Positions 1-8,370 of a DNA stretch of 46,264 bases are shown here, in pieces; within the stretch, counting starts at the first letter, position 1; every line of letters starts with the position of its first letter. Origin of the DNA: an uncultured Coriobacteriaceae bacterium (GTDB lineage Bacteria > Actinomycetota > Coriobacteriia > Coriobacteriales > Eggerthellaceae). The notes under the pieces were generated by a model. The model made no database searches. It saw only the letters and a list, made by a program, of their open reading frames with translations, and had not been told where the DNA came from. A program made the position numbers and the translations under genes. The stretch is from the NCBI GenBank assembly GCA_900550055.1, contig URQU01000013.1:1-46264 (forward strand), read 5' to 3'.

Positions 1-857
1 ATGCCGCGGATGTCCTCGTCCAAGCGCTCGCGCGGGAAGCGGTACGCGGGGATGCCGTAACGGATCATGCCGCCCAGCTGCTTGCGTTCCTCGAACACGT
101 CAACGTCGTGGCCCATCAGGGCGGCGAAGTACGCGCAGGTCAAACCGGACGGGCCGCCGCCCACGACCGCCACGCGGCGGCCGGTTGCGGGCAGGCGCTT
201 CGGCACGGGCACCTGGTCGGCGCGCGCGTGCTCGCAGGCGAACTCCTTGATGCCGCGGATGTTGAGCGGCGCGTCGATGAGCGTGCGGCGGCAACGTTGC
301 TCGCAGGGATGCTCGCACACCAGGCCGCACGCGGTGGGGAACGGGTTGTCCTTGCGGATCATCTGCACGGCACCGGCGTAATCGCCCTGCGCCACCAACG
401 CGATGTAGGCGGGCACGTTCACATGCGCCGGGCAGAACGTCTCGCACGGCACCGACTGGCCCACGCTGCGCTGGCATTCATGCTTGCTCACGTGGCTTTC
501 AATCTCGGCGGCGAAGGCATCCAGGCCTTCCAGCAGGGCGTTCGCCGACTCGTAGCCGATGGCGCAATCCGACGTGTCGCGCACCATCTCGGCCAGCGCG
601 CGCATGCGCTCGACCTCGGCGGCGTCGGCCTGGCAATCCACCAGATGGCGCAGCATGCTTGCCAGCTGGGGCAAGCCGTCGCGGCACGGCACGCATTTGC
701 CGCACGTTTGCAGCGCGCCCTCCTCGAGCAGCGTCAGCTGCTGCGCCAGAGGGCACATGCCCGGCGGCATGGCGTCGACGCGACGCTTCTGCCGGTCCAG
801 GAACCCGCCGATGCGGGCATCGTCCGCCGAAGCGGGCGCAATGGACAATCTCGTCAT
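1..857 (-). CDS. FAD/NAD(P)-binding oxidoreductase with NuoF-type Fe-S domain, C-terminally cut by window
   Basis: The frame starts at ATG 857-855 behind a good Shine-Dalgarno (GGGGGAG) and is open to the window edge, so about 285 N-terminal residues are visible. Residues about 40-120 contain a cysteine set (CGKCVPC and a later DCAIG) like the 4Fe-4S-binding C-terminal part of NADH dehydrogenase 51-kDa (NuoF) proteins. Next comes a GltD-like Fe-S segment (CETFCPAHVNVPAYI, CGLVCEHPCEQRC). After that a Rossmann FAD-binding motif, VAVVGGGPSGL, is followed by VFEERKQLGGM and GIPAYRFPR. Proteins of this fusion type transfer electrons between NAD(P)H and partners such as formate dehydrogenase or hydrogenase; the partner here would lie left of the window. 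The family assignment is firm. The substrate and partner are inference. Confidence 0.85.
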   Translation of the reverse strand, partial: MTRLSIAPASADDARIGGFLDRQKRRVDAMPPGMCPLAQQLTLLEEGALQTCGKCVPCRDGLPQLASMLRHLVDCQADAAEVERMRALAEMVRDTSDCAIGYESANALLEGLDAFAAEIESHVSKHECQRSVGQSVPCETFCPAHVNVPAYIALVAQGDYAGAVQMIRKDNPFPTACGLVCEHPCEQRCRRTLIDAPLNIRGIKEFACEHARADQVPVPKRLPATGRRVAVVGGGPSGLTCAYFAALMGHDVDVFEERKQLGGMIRYGIPAYRFPRERLDEDIRG

Positions 858-1327
858 TTCTCCCCCGTTTCGCCTGCTTATGCAGGCTTGCAACGCTTGC
901 ATGGGGACGGCAATGGCACAAGCCGCCCCATCGTACTCCTAATGTTTTGATACTTGCGCAGTATCCTATGACATAAGGCGAAGGCTCAGGTTTCGGTCTT
1001 GTTAACCCTCCGAACGAACACAAGCCGCAAAGCGAAAAAAACCGCCGCCCGAAGCGCAAGCCGAAAACGGCGAACGCTCCAAGCGACGGCCCTTAAAACC
1101 CGCCGGACGCATCAACCGGACACTTCGGGGACGTAACAATATCTGTCAGGAGCCAGCCCCGAAAAGCCCAAGCGCCTCGAACGCGCAGCGTTACCTGCCC
1201 GAGCAATCCGAACGCTTCAGATGCGCAGCATCAATCGCCCGAAAAGCACGCATCTCAGACGCATGGCCCTACGCGCCCGGGGCCTCCGCCCCACGCGGGT
1301 CCGCGCCCCTTCCGCGCAAAACCCGCC
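858..1327. other. Intergenic region without a convincing gene
   Basis: This is 470 bp between the divergently read-out oxidoreductase start and the 3' end of the ThrH-like gene. I see no reading frame with protein-like composition and no clear intrinsic terminator. A short dyad, GATAC-N7-GTATC at about 947-963, lies some 90 bp upstream of the oxidoreductase start and could be part of its control region. The stretch 1170-1250 contains two loosely similar segments around GCGCAGC; their meaning is unclear. Confidence 0.4.
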
Positions 1328-1933
1328 TTACAGCGCGGCCTTGATGGCGCGAGACAGGTCCTCGAAGGTCTCGTACGCGGGGATCTCCGGATGCTCGGCC
1401 TTGATGGTGACGGTGCTGCGGAACAGGAAACCCGCCTTCGACGCCTTGATCATGCCCAGGTCGTTGTAGCTGTCGCCCGAGGCGATGGTCTCGAAACCGC
1501 AGGAATGCAGCGCGCGGACCGTGGTCAGCTTCGTCTGATCGCAGCGCATGCGGTAGCCGGTGATGGTGCCGTCGTCAGCGACTTCCAGCGTGTTGCAGAA
1601 GATGGTCGGCCAGCCGAGCTTCTCCATGATGGGCTGGGCGAACTGCTCGAACGTGTCGCTGATGATGATCACCTGGGCCTGCGCGCGCAGGTCGTCCAGG
1701 AACTCCTTGGCGCCGGGAACGGGCTGGATGTCGGCGATGACCTCCTGGATCTGCGGCAGGCCCATGCCGTGACGGCGCAGCACGTCCAGGCGGAACTTCA
1801 TGAGTTTGTCGTAGTCGGGCTCATCGCGCGTGGTGCGCATAAGGTCGGGGATTCCGGCCTTCTCCGCGAACGCGACCCAGATCTCCGGTGCCAGCACGCC
1901 TTCCAGGTCCAGACATACGATATTCATTCCCAT
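1328..1933 (-). CDS. thrH: ThrH-type phosphoserine phosphatase / homoserine phosphotransferase
   Basis: This HAD-superfamily protein begins with CLDLEGVLAPEIWVAFAEK. That matches the ThrH signature, where the usual DxDGT nucleophile motif reads DLEGV. Later motifs are IIISDTFEQF (motif II, Ser/Thr) and GDSYNDLGMIKAS (motif IV, acidic). ThrH proteins dephosphorylate phosphoserine and can transfer the phosphate to homoserine, linking serine and threonine metabolism. The start is placed at ATG 1933 because AAGGA lies six to seven bases upstream. An in-frame ATG two codons later (1927) fits the family N-terminus equally well, and an upstream ATG at 1948 lacks spacing for the ribosome site. It stands alone, with no partner operon visible. 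Confidence 0.85.
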   Translation of the reverse strand: MGMNIVCLDLEGVLAPEIWVAFAEKAGIPDLMRTTRDEPDYDKLMKFRLDVLRRHGMGLPQIQEVIADIQPVPGAKEFLDDLRAQAQVIIISDTFEQFAQPIMEKLGWPTIFCNTLEVADDGTITGYRMRCDQTKLTTVRALHSCGFETIASGDSYNDLGMIKASKAGFLFRSTVTIKAEHPEIPAYETFEDLSRAIKAAL

Positions 1934-2181
1934 GAGGGTTCCTTTCACGTTGTCGTTGCTTTCGCAAGCCTTCTATGCGCATAAGCATAGGCTAGCTCGC
2001 CGGCGTGCCCACCCACGTTCCGGCCAGTGCCGCGAGCGAAAGGGGAAACGGCACCCGATAAGGCAATCGCGTCGCTGACAGATAACGCTACGTCCCCAAA
2101 GCGTCAGGCTTATGACGAAACGCCGGCAACCCGCGGCGTTGCGCTATCATCGGCTCATCCGTTCGATATGGAAGGGGACCG

Positions 2182-2856
2182 ATGGCGCGGTTGTTCATTG
2201 TCGAGGACGATGCCTCCTTGCGGGAGAATCTTGTGCGCATGCTCAAACTCAAGGGGCACGAATGCCTTTGCTGCGGGTCGTTCGCGAACGCCGCGGGCGA
2301 GGCTTTGACCGCATGCCCCGATTGCGTCCTGCTCGATCTTTCGCTCCCCGGCGCGTACGGCCACGAGGTCTGCCGCTCCATCCGCCAGGAAAGCAACGTC
2401 CTCATCATCGTCCTGACCTCCTCCGATAGCGAGTTCGACGAGGTCATGAGCATGAACGTCGGTGCGGATGACTACGTGGTCAAGCCGTATCGCCCCGCCG
2501 CGCTGCTTGCCCGCATCGACCGCGCGCTTGCGCGCAGCGGCTCTGCCGATTCGGCGCGCAGGCAGCTGGAACGTGACGGCGTTTTGCTCGACCCCGTGCG
2601 GGCCGAGGTGTCGTATCGAGGCAAAACCGTCGATCTGTCGCGCAACGAGCTGCTGATCTTGCGCATCCTCATGGAGAATGCAGGCTCCATCATCTCGCGC
2701 AGCGAGCTGATGGACGAGCTGTGGCAAACCGACGCGTTCGTCGACGACAACACGCTCACGGTGAACGTGAACCGCCTGCGCCGTAGCCTGCAGTCCGCAG
2801 GCATCCCCGATGATTTCATCACCACCCACCGCGGCCTGGGCTACGCGGTCCGATGA
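2182..2856 (+). CDS. OmpR-family response regulator (BceR/VirR-like)
   Basis: 224 residues. The receiver domain (1-115) has the acidic pocket E8-D9-D10, phospho-acceptor D52 in VLLDLSLPG, T79 and K101 in DDYVVKPY. A winged-helix DNA-binding domain fills about 130-224 (LSRNELLILRILMENAG, then NTLTVNVNRLRRSL and HRGLGYAVR). The stop overlaps the kinase start by four bases (ATGA), so the pair is translationally coupled. The ABC transporter genes that follow and the adjacent GTAAG repeat make this a Bce-type module, in which a transporter senses a cell-envelope-acting peptide and signals through the kinase. That role is inferred from family and synteny. The inducing compound cannot be told from sequence. 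Confidence 0.9.
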   Translation: MARLFIVEDDASLRENLVRMLKLKGHECLCCGSFANAAGEALTACPDCVLLDLSLPGAYGHEVCRSIRQESNVLIIVLTSSDSEFDEVMSMNVGADDYVVKPYRPAALLARIDRALARSGSADSARRQLERDGVLLDPVRAEVSYRGKTVDLSRNELLILRILMENAGSIISRSELMDELWQTDAFVDDNTLTVNVNRLRRSLQSAGIPDDFITTHRGLGYAVR

Positions 2857-4010
2857 ACGCCTCGATTCGGGAAAACCGCACACCTGATGCGGCATCCAAC
2901 CCGCCCGCCGAACCGCCACGCACCCCCGCGCCCGCGCAACCCGCCGCCGACGGCCGCGCCGACCGTCCGGAGCGCGCCTACTCCTTCGGCGCATACCTCC
3001 GCTCGCACGCCGGTTTCGCGCTCGGAGCGGTCGCCCTGGTAGCCGTCGTTGCAGGCATCATGGCCGTCACCGGCTCGAACGCCTCGGCGATCGCGCTCGT
3101 TTCCTTCTGCGAAGCGGCGTTCGCTTGCGTTGCGCTTGCCGCGGGGTTTTTGCGCGATCGCGAGTTCTACCAGCAGCTGGACCTGTTCTGCGACTCGCCC
3201 GAAAACGCACGCTGCCTCTCATCGATCCTGGACGAGCCGCGCACCTTGGAAGGCTCCATCGCCTACCGTGCGCTTGCCGTGCAGGGAAAAGCCGCCTCCG
3301 ACGAGCTAGCCGCACGATCACGCGACATGAAGGAGTACCGCAACTACATCGAGCTGTGGGTGCATGAAACCAAAACGCCCATTGCGTCGGCGCAGCTAGC
3401 GTTGGCAAGCCTTCATGGGCCCGAGGTCGGCAAGGTCCGCGGCGACCTCGATCGCATCGAATCGCGCGTTGAGCAGGCGCTTTACTACGCACGCTCGGCA
3501 ACCTTAAGCGAGGACTTCTCCATCGAGGAGCTCAACCTTGCGGCCCTCGCGCGCAAAGCGTGCCGCCAACGGTCCCGCACGCTCATCGGCGCAGGGGTCT
3601 CGCTCGAGTTCGCCATCGACGAGGCGCTCGAAGTGCTCGCCGATGCGAAATGGACCGACTTCATCATCGGCCAGGTCCTGGAGAACTCGGCGAAGTACGG
3701 CGCGCAGACCATCCGGTTCGAAGGCACGGCGAAGGATGCGGGCACGAAAGACGGCTGCATCGAGCTGCTGGTCGCAGACGACGGCGACGGCATCCCCGCC
3801 GCCGACGTGCCGCGCGTGTTCGACCGCGGCTTCACGGGAAGCCGGGGCCGCACGCATCACAAGGCAACGGGCATGGGGCTGCACCTGGCCGCCGTGGCCT
3901 GCGAAAGAATGGGCCTTGGCCTGCGCATTTCCTCAGAAGAGGGAACGAGCACCACCGTCGCGTTGACCTTCCCCCTCGACCGTACGCGCATGGATCTGGC
4001 GGGATCCTAG
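2853..4010 (+). CDS. Intramembrane-sensing histidine kinase (BceS-like)
   Basis: 385 residues. A proline/alanine-rich cytoplasmic leader of about 45 residues precedes two membrane segments (about 55-73 and 78-100) separated by only a few residues. There is thus almost no extracellular sensor, the hallmark of kinases that take their signal from a BceAB-type transporter. The phospho-acceptor is H171 in ELWVHETKTPIA. The N box includes N278 (GQVLENSAKYGA). The G boxes are DDGDGIP and GMGLHLAAV. The long low-complexity leader is unusual for BceS. It could mean that an internal start is used, but the four-base overlap with the regulator stop supports the upstream ATG. Confidence 0.88.
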   Translation: MNASIRENRTPDAASNPPAEPPRTPAPAQPAADGRADRPERAYSFGAYLRSHAGFALGAVALVAVVAGIMAVTGSNASAIALVSFCEAAFACVALAAGFLRDREFYQQLDLFCDSPENARCLSSILDEPRTLEGSIAYRALAVQGKAASDELAARSRDMKEYRNYIELWVHETKTPIASAQLALASLHGPEVGKVRGDLDRIESRVEQALYYARSATLSEDFSIEELNLAALARKACRQRSRTLIGAGVSLEFAIDEALEVLADAKWTDFIIGQVLENSAKYGAQTIRFEGTAKDAGTKDGCIELLVADDGDGIPAADVPRVFDRGFTGSRGRTHHKATGMGLHLAAVACERMGLGLRISSEEGTSTTVALTFPLDRTRMDLAGS

Positions 4011-4073
4011 CCGGCGCCCATTGCAAACCGCGATCCGCCCGCGCACTGCCCGTCGGCGCCTACGGCGACGAAC

Positions 4074-4100
4074 CTTACAGAATCGTAAGTTTGCGGTAAG
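4074..4100 (+). promoter_or_regulatory. Candidate response-regulator operator upstream of the ABC transporter
   Basis: CTTAC (4074-4078), six bases, GTAAG (4085-4089), six bases, GTAAG (4096-4100). The first two form a perfect inverted repeat and the last two a direct repeat with an 11-bp period. BceR/OmpR-type regulators bind such TTAC/GTAA repeats on one face of the helix. The site lies 73-99 bp before the transporter ATPase start and just after the kinase stop. That it is bound by the adjacent regulator is inference. Confidence 0.6.
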
Positions 4101-4172
4101 GCCCTTCGATGGCTCCATTTTCGCGAGCGCCGCATCATGGGGATATACCGAACCGAAGAGAAAGGAATCCCC

Positions 4173-5042
4173 ATGACCATGGTTACCGCAACCCCTCCGG
4201 CAGGCATCGCGAACGCGGGCACGTCCGACAACCGCAACGTCCTGCTCTCCGTGCGCGACGTTCGGAAGGTCTACGGCTCGCGCGAAGCCGTCACGCGCGC
4301 GCTCGACGACGTGTCGTTCGACATCTGCGAAGGCGAGTTCGTTGGCGTGATGGGCCCATCGGGCTCGGGCAAGAGCACACTTTTGAACTGCATCTCCACC
4401 ATCGACACCGTGACCAGCGGGAACATCATCTTGAGCGGGCTCGACATCACGCAGCTGCGCAGCCGTCAGCTCTCCAAGTTCCGCCGCGACGACCTGGGCT
4501 TCATCTTCCAGGACGCGAACCTGCTGGACACCCTGACCGGTTTCGAGAACATCGCCCTGGCCCTTACCATCAAGGGAGAGAAGGCCGATGCCGTCCGCGC
4601 GAAGGTCGATAGCACCGCGAACATGCTCGGCGTGACGGACGTCCTGCAGAAATACCCGCGCCAGATGTCGGGCGGCCAGCGCCAACGCGTTGCCGCGGCG
4701 CGCGCCATCGTCGCCGCCCCGAAGCTGGTTTTGGCCGACGAGCCCACCGGTGCGCTCGATTCGCGCAACGCCGCAGTCCTCCTTGAAACCCTCGAGGTAT
4801 TGAACGCAAAGCTGCATGCCACCATCATGATGGTCACGCACGATGCGGTCGCGGCCTCCTACGCCGATCGCATCCTGTTCATCAAGGACGGCAAGCTGTT
4901 CAACGAGCTGCGCCGCGGCGATGACGCCCGGACCGATTTCTACCAGCGCATCCTCGAGGTCCAGGCGTTCCTTTCCGGCAAGCAGGGCGACTCTCCCGCG
5001 GTCGGGTTCGCACCCTCGCACGCCGCCGAGCCGCACAACTAG
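4173..5042 (+). CDS. ABC transporter ATPase (BceA-like, MacB/LolD family)
   Basis: 289 residues from the ATG at 4173, chosen because AAAGGA sits six bases upstream. An ATG at 4137 in the same frame has no ribosome site. Walker A is GPSGSGKST, followed by Q-loop FIFQDANLLDTLT, signature MSGGQRQRVAAARA, Walker B LVLADEPTGALD and H-loop MMVTHD. It powers the FtsX-type permease encoded three bases downstream. In Bce systems this pair detaches or removes antimicrobial peptides from lipid carriers and acts as the sensor. The C-terminal 30 residues (about 260-289) extend past the ATPase core and look unstructured. Confidence 0.92.
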   Translation: MTMVTATPPAGIANAGTSDNRNVLLSVRDVRKVYGSREAVTRALDDVSFDICEGEFVGVMGPSGSGKSTLLNCISTIDTVTSGNIILSGLDITQLRSRQLSKFRRDDLGFIFQDANLLDTLTGFENIALALTIKGEKADAVRAKVDSTANMLGVTDVLQKYPRQMSGGQRQRVAAARAIVAAPKLVLADEPTGALDSRNAAVLLETLEVLNAKLHATIMMVTHDAVAASYADRILFIKDGKLFNELRRGDDARTDFYQRILEVQAFLSGKQGDSPAVGFAPSHAAEPHN

Positions 5043-5045
5043 GCG

Positions 5046-7286
5046 ATGGTCATCATGTTGATGAAACTTGCCTTGCGCAACGTGCGCCGCAGCATGCGTG
5101 ACTATGCTGTGTATTTCGTTACCCTGACTTTGGGCGTGGCGGTGTTCTACGCCTTCAACGCCATCGAGGACTCGCGCGTGCTGTTCGAGGCCCAGGAAGG
5201 CGCCGCGAACGTATTCCTATCATCCGGTGCGAGCATTTTCGACATCCTCTCGCAAGTCATGACCTATTTCAGCGTCGTCGTCGCCGTGGTTTTGGGCTTT
5301 TTGGTCCTGTACGCCAACCGGTTCGTTGTTCGGGCGCGCAAAAAAGAATTCGGCACGTACCTGCTGCTGCGCATGAGCCCTCGTCAGGTTTCCTCGGTGG
5401 TGCTGATGGAAACGCTGATCGTCGGCGTGATCGCGCTGCTGGTAGGCCTTGGGCTGGGCTTTTTGATCTCGCAGGCGATCGCCTTTGCCACGGCGGGCCT
5501 CATCGGTGTGGCCATCAGCGACTACCATCTGCTGTTCAGTGCCCGCTCCGCCGAGCTGACCCTGGGATGCTTCGCGCTCATCTTCGTTGTGGTCGCCCTG
5601 TTCAACGCCGTGCAGATTTCGCGCTGCAAGCTTGCCACGCTGCTTTCGGCCAACTCCCGCAACGAGCGCATGCCCGTGCGCAACCCCATCGTCTGCCTCA
5701 TCGTATTCGTGCTGTCGTGCCTGATTCTGGCGAAGGCGTATGCCGAGCTCAACGTCGACGGCCTCGTGTACTTCGGCGAACACTTCCGCACCGCAACTGC
5801 GCTGATGCTCATTGGCACGCTGAGCCTATTCTGGTCGGCATCGGGGTTTTTCATCCTGCTGATCCAGCGTTTGCGGGGCGTGTACTTCAAGGGTCTCGCC
5901 ATGTTCACCATGCGCCAGATCGCGACGAAGGTGAACACTGCGTTCGTGTCGCTGTGGTCCGTGAGCATCCTTCTGTTCTTCAGCATCGTCGTGTTCTCGA
6001 CAGGCTTCAGCTTGGCGTCGCTGTTCTCCGATCAACTGGAAGAGAACACCCAGTTCGACGCATCCATCCGCGCGAGCCTGATGTCACTTGACATCTCCGA
6101 CATGGAGGCGGTGCCAGCCGAGCAGTACGGCGGAGAAGAGGAGAAGGCAGCCGCGATCGAGGAAACCGAAGCCCAGCGCGACGAGATTTCCCACCTGTGG
6201 CAGGCGAGCGACGGCTCCACTGCTGCGTATCTCAAGTCGCTCATCCCCGATTGGGACGAGCGCGTGACCGGCTCCGCCCAGGTGGACACGTGGCTTGCGA
6301 ACGATTTGACAAACAAGCAGCTTACCGATGCGTGCGGATTCACGCTTGCACAGATCGGCTCCGACGATAACTCCAGCATGGCCGACGAGGGCGTGCAGTA
6401 CGTTTCGTTGTCCCAGTTCAACGCTGCACGGCAACTTGCAGGCGAAAAACCGATCGAGCTTGCTGCAGACGAATACCTGGTCGACAACACGGTCGATAAA
6501 TCTACCGACTACGCGAAGGCCCTTGGCCAGAAAGGGCGCACCATCACCGTCGACGGCCATGAGCTGACCGCATCGGGGCAGGTTGTCTCGCAATCGCTCC
6601 AGGTAAGCAGCATGAGTTGCTTGATCGCCGTGCTGGTTGTTCCCGATGAATTGGCAGCCGAGAGGTTTGCCGCGGGCGATCTGCCGTACTTGAGCGAGCT
6701 GAACGTCAACCTGGCAAGTGATTCGCAAGAGCAGGCCATGAAAGACCTGATGGCTGAATACGGGAAGGCCGTCCCCCCGAGCGAAGAGCATGCCGAAATG
6801 GGCTTGACCTATGAGTCCGGCGCATGGCCGGTGTCCTATTACGATACGAGCGAAAGCGTTATCGCCGACAGCATGGGGCTTAAGCTGCTCTTGGTTTACC
6901 TGGCGCTCTATATCGGGTTCGTCTTCCTCATGACCACCGCGGCGGTTCTTTCCGTCCAACAGCTCTCCGAGGTAGCGGACAGCATCCCGCGCTATCGCCT
7001 GCTTGCCCAGCTAGGGTGCGACAGGGCCATGATTTTGCGAAGCTTGCGCACGCAGATCGGCATCTACTTCGTGGCTCCACTTTTGGTTGCAGGATGCCAC
7101 TCCGCATGTGCTATCAGGCTTCTGTACAAGAACCTGCTATCGCTTTGGGGCACAGGGGCTGTTACCAGCACGCTTGCCGTCGGTGTTGCCCTGGTGGTTG
7201 CGGTGTACGCGATCTACCTGGCGTCGACGTACCTGGTTGCACGATCGGCAGTGACCTCCGGCTCGGGCAAGAAGCTGCTTGCGTAG
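5046..7286 (+). CDS. FtsX-type ABC permease (BceB-like)
   Basis: 746 residues, slightly longer than typical BceB. The N-terminal KLALRNVRRSMRDYAVYFVTL matches the start of BceB-family permeases. Hydrophobic segments group as an N-terminal block (about 20-320) and a C-terminal block (about 615-735). Between them is a large polar domain of roughly 280 residues (about 335-610), which in this family sits outside the membrane and recognises the peptide or lipid target. Three in-frame ATGs (5046, 5055, 5061) are possible starts; none has a strong ribosome site, so coupling to the ATPase stop is likely. The gene ends just before a strong hairpin shared with the convergent methyltransferase gene. Confidence 0.9.
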   Translation: MVIMLMKLALRNVRRSMRDYAVYFVTLTLGVAVFYAFNAIEDSRVLFEAQEGAANVFLSSGASIFDILSQVMTYFSVVVAVVLGFLVLYANRFVVRARKKEFGTYLLLRMSPRQVSSVVLMETLIVGVIALLVGLGLGFLISQAIAFATAGLIGVAISDYHLLFSARSAELTLGCFALIFVVVALFNAVQISRCKLATLLSANSRNERMPVRNPIVCLIVFVLSCLILAKAYAELNVDGLVYFGEHFRTATALMLIGTLSLFWSASGFFILLIQRLRGVYFKGLAMFTMRQIATKVNTAFVSLWSVSILLFFSIVVFSTGFSLASLFSDQLEENTQFDASIRASLMSLDISDMEAVPAEQYGGEEEKAAAIEETEAQRDEISHLWQASDGSTAAYLKSLIPDWDERVTGSAQVDTWLANDLTNKQLTDACGFTLAQIGSDDNSSMADEGVQYVSLSQFNAARQLAGEKPIELAADEYLVDNTVDKSTDYAKALGQKGRTITVDGHELTASGQVVSQSLQVSSMSCLIAVLVVPDELAAERFAAGDLPYLSELNVNLASDSQEQAMKDLMAEYGKAVPPSEEHAEMGLTYESGAWPVSYYDTSESVIADSMGLKLLLVYLALYIGFVFLMTTAAVLSVQQLSEVADSIPRYRLLAQLGCDRAMILRSLRTQIGIYFVAPLLVAGCHSACAIRLLYKNLLSLWGTGAVTSTLAVGVALVVAVYAIYLASTYLVARSAVTSGSGKKLLA

Positions 7287-7306
7287 CCGAACACCGAAAC
7301 GAGAAA

Positions 7307-7346
7307 GGGGCGGTTGCCTGCGAACGATTCGCACGACGGCCGCCCC
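7307..7346. terminator. Hairpin between convergent genes
   Basis: GGGGCGG (7307-7313) pairs with CCGCCCC (7340-7346), and an inner stem TGCGAA/TTCGCA adds to it. It begins 21 bases after the permease stop and ends directly at the stop codon of the convergent methyltransferase gene. There is no long T-run, so terminator activity is inferred from position and stem strength. Confidence 0.55.
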
Positions 7347-8366
7347 CTACTTCACGCGCAAAACCACGTATTCGTTCAAATTGCCCGTTTTACCATCCGC
7401 CTCGAAACGGCTTACAAGGTCCGCAGAATCCGCCACCATCGCCAGCAGCCGCTCGATTTCCGGCTCGTCGAAATGGTGGCAATAGCGGTACAGCCCCTGC
7501 GTATCCTGCCAACCCAACAGATAATCGTTCGGCGGCAGCTCGGGAATCCCCAGCTCAGCACGCGCACAGCTCGTGGTTTCCTTCGCTTTCCTCGCCAGCT
7601 TATCGCTGTTCAGGAATCGCCAGAAGCTCACTGCCACGAACCCGCCCGGGCGCACCTTCGCGATAAGCGCGCGCAACAGCCCCGCCCGCCAACGCTCCAG
7701 CGGCACATGATGCATGAACCCGAACGACACCGCCAAGTCGCACGACGCATCCGGCGCCTCAAGCGCCTTCCGAAGGCAACCGGCGGAAAGCCGCTCGATC
7801 GCGTCAAGATTCTGGAAGCTCATTCGGGACAACGCATCGGATTCGTTTCGTTCCCCGGCTTCCACCAACGGATCGCAATTGTCCACCGCATAACCCGACA
7901 GCATCCTGTTAGGCAAGGCGTCCGCCAAATACCGCTCGAAACGCAGATTGCCGCAAGCCAAGTCGAGCACACACAGCGGCTCACGCTCAGCTACCTGTGC
8001 ATTTTGGCTGCCAGCATCAGCGTCTTCGGCAGCGCACGCGTCTCGGCGGACCGAGCCCTCAGCGGCCCCATTCGCGGCAAGCAAAACCCCAGGTTTGCAA
8101 TCAGTTTTCTCTCCTGCCAAGCCCATAACCTCGAGCAAGCGCACCCAACCCTGCCACGGTGACTGCCGCGTCTGCGAGAACGATTCCGCGTTTGCGCGAT
8201 AAAACTCCCCGGTCAGCGCGCACAGCCGCAATGCCAGCACCTCTTCGGCACCCTTTGCCGCACCATCGCTCGCCACAAGGTCTTCAGCCGCATCGGCCGC
8301 GCAAGCTTCGCCGCCGCTTGCGACCGCAAACGCTTGCTCGCGGTTGGCGCCCCCACGCAGTTCCAT
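7347..8366 (-). CDS. SAM-dependent methyltransferase (class I)
   Basis: About 339 residues from ATG 8366, which lies four bases after the stop of the cysteine desulfurase gene; the pair is probably co-translated. The SAM motif I is LCVLDLACGNLRFERYL, with later blocks SCDLAVSFGFMHHVP and VRPGGFVAVSFWRFL. The C-terminus (WQDTQGLYRYCHHFDEPEIERLL) resembles the TRM9/AlkB8-type tRNA wobble-uridine methyltransferase C-terminus. This suggests, without proving, a tRNA substrate; coupling to a sulfur-donating enzyme and the nearby Elp3 homolog fit that idea. The N-terminal half before the SAM motif is alanine-rich with an irregular insert. AGGA lies only two bases before the ATG, so a slightly different start is possible. 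Confidence 0.75.
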   Translation of the reverse strand: MELRGGANREQAFAVASGGEACAADAAEDLVASDGAAKGAEEVLALRLCALTGEFYRANAESFSQTRQSPWQGWVRLLEVMGLAGEKTDCKPGVLLAANGAAEGSVRRDACAAEDADAGSQNAQVAEREPLCVLDLACGNLRFERYLADALPNRMLSGYAVDNCDPLVEAGERNESDALSRMSFQNLDAIERLSAGCLRKALEAPDASCDLAVSFGFMHHVPLERWRAGLLRALIAKVRPGGFVAVSFWRFLNSDKLARKAKETTSCARAELGIPELPPNDYLLGWQDTQGLYRYCHHFDEPEIERLLAMVADSADLVSRFEADGKTGNLNEYVVLRVK

Positions 8367-8370
8367 ATTC

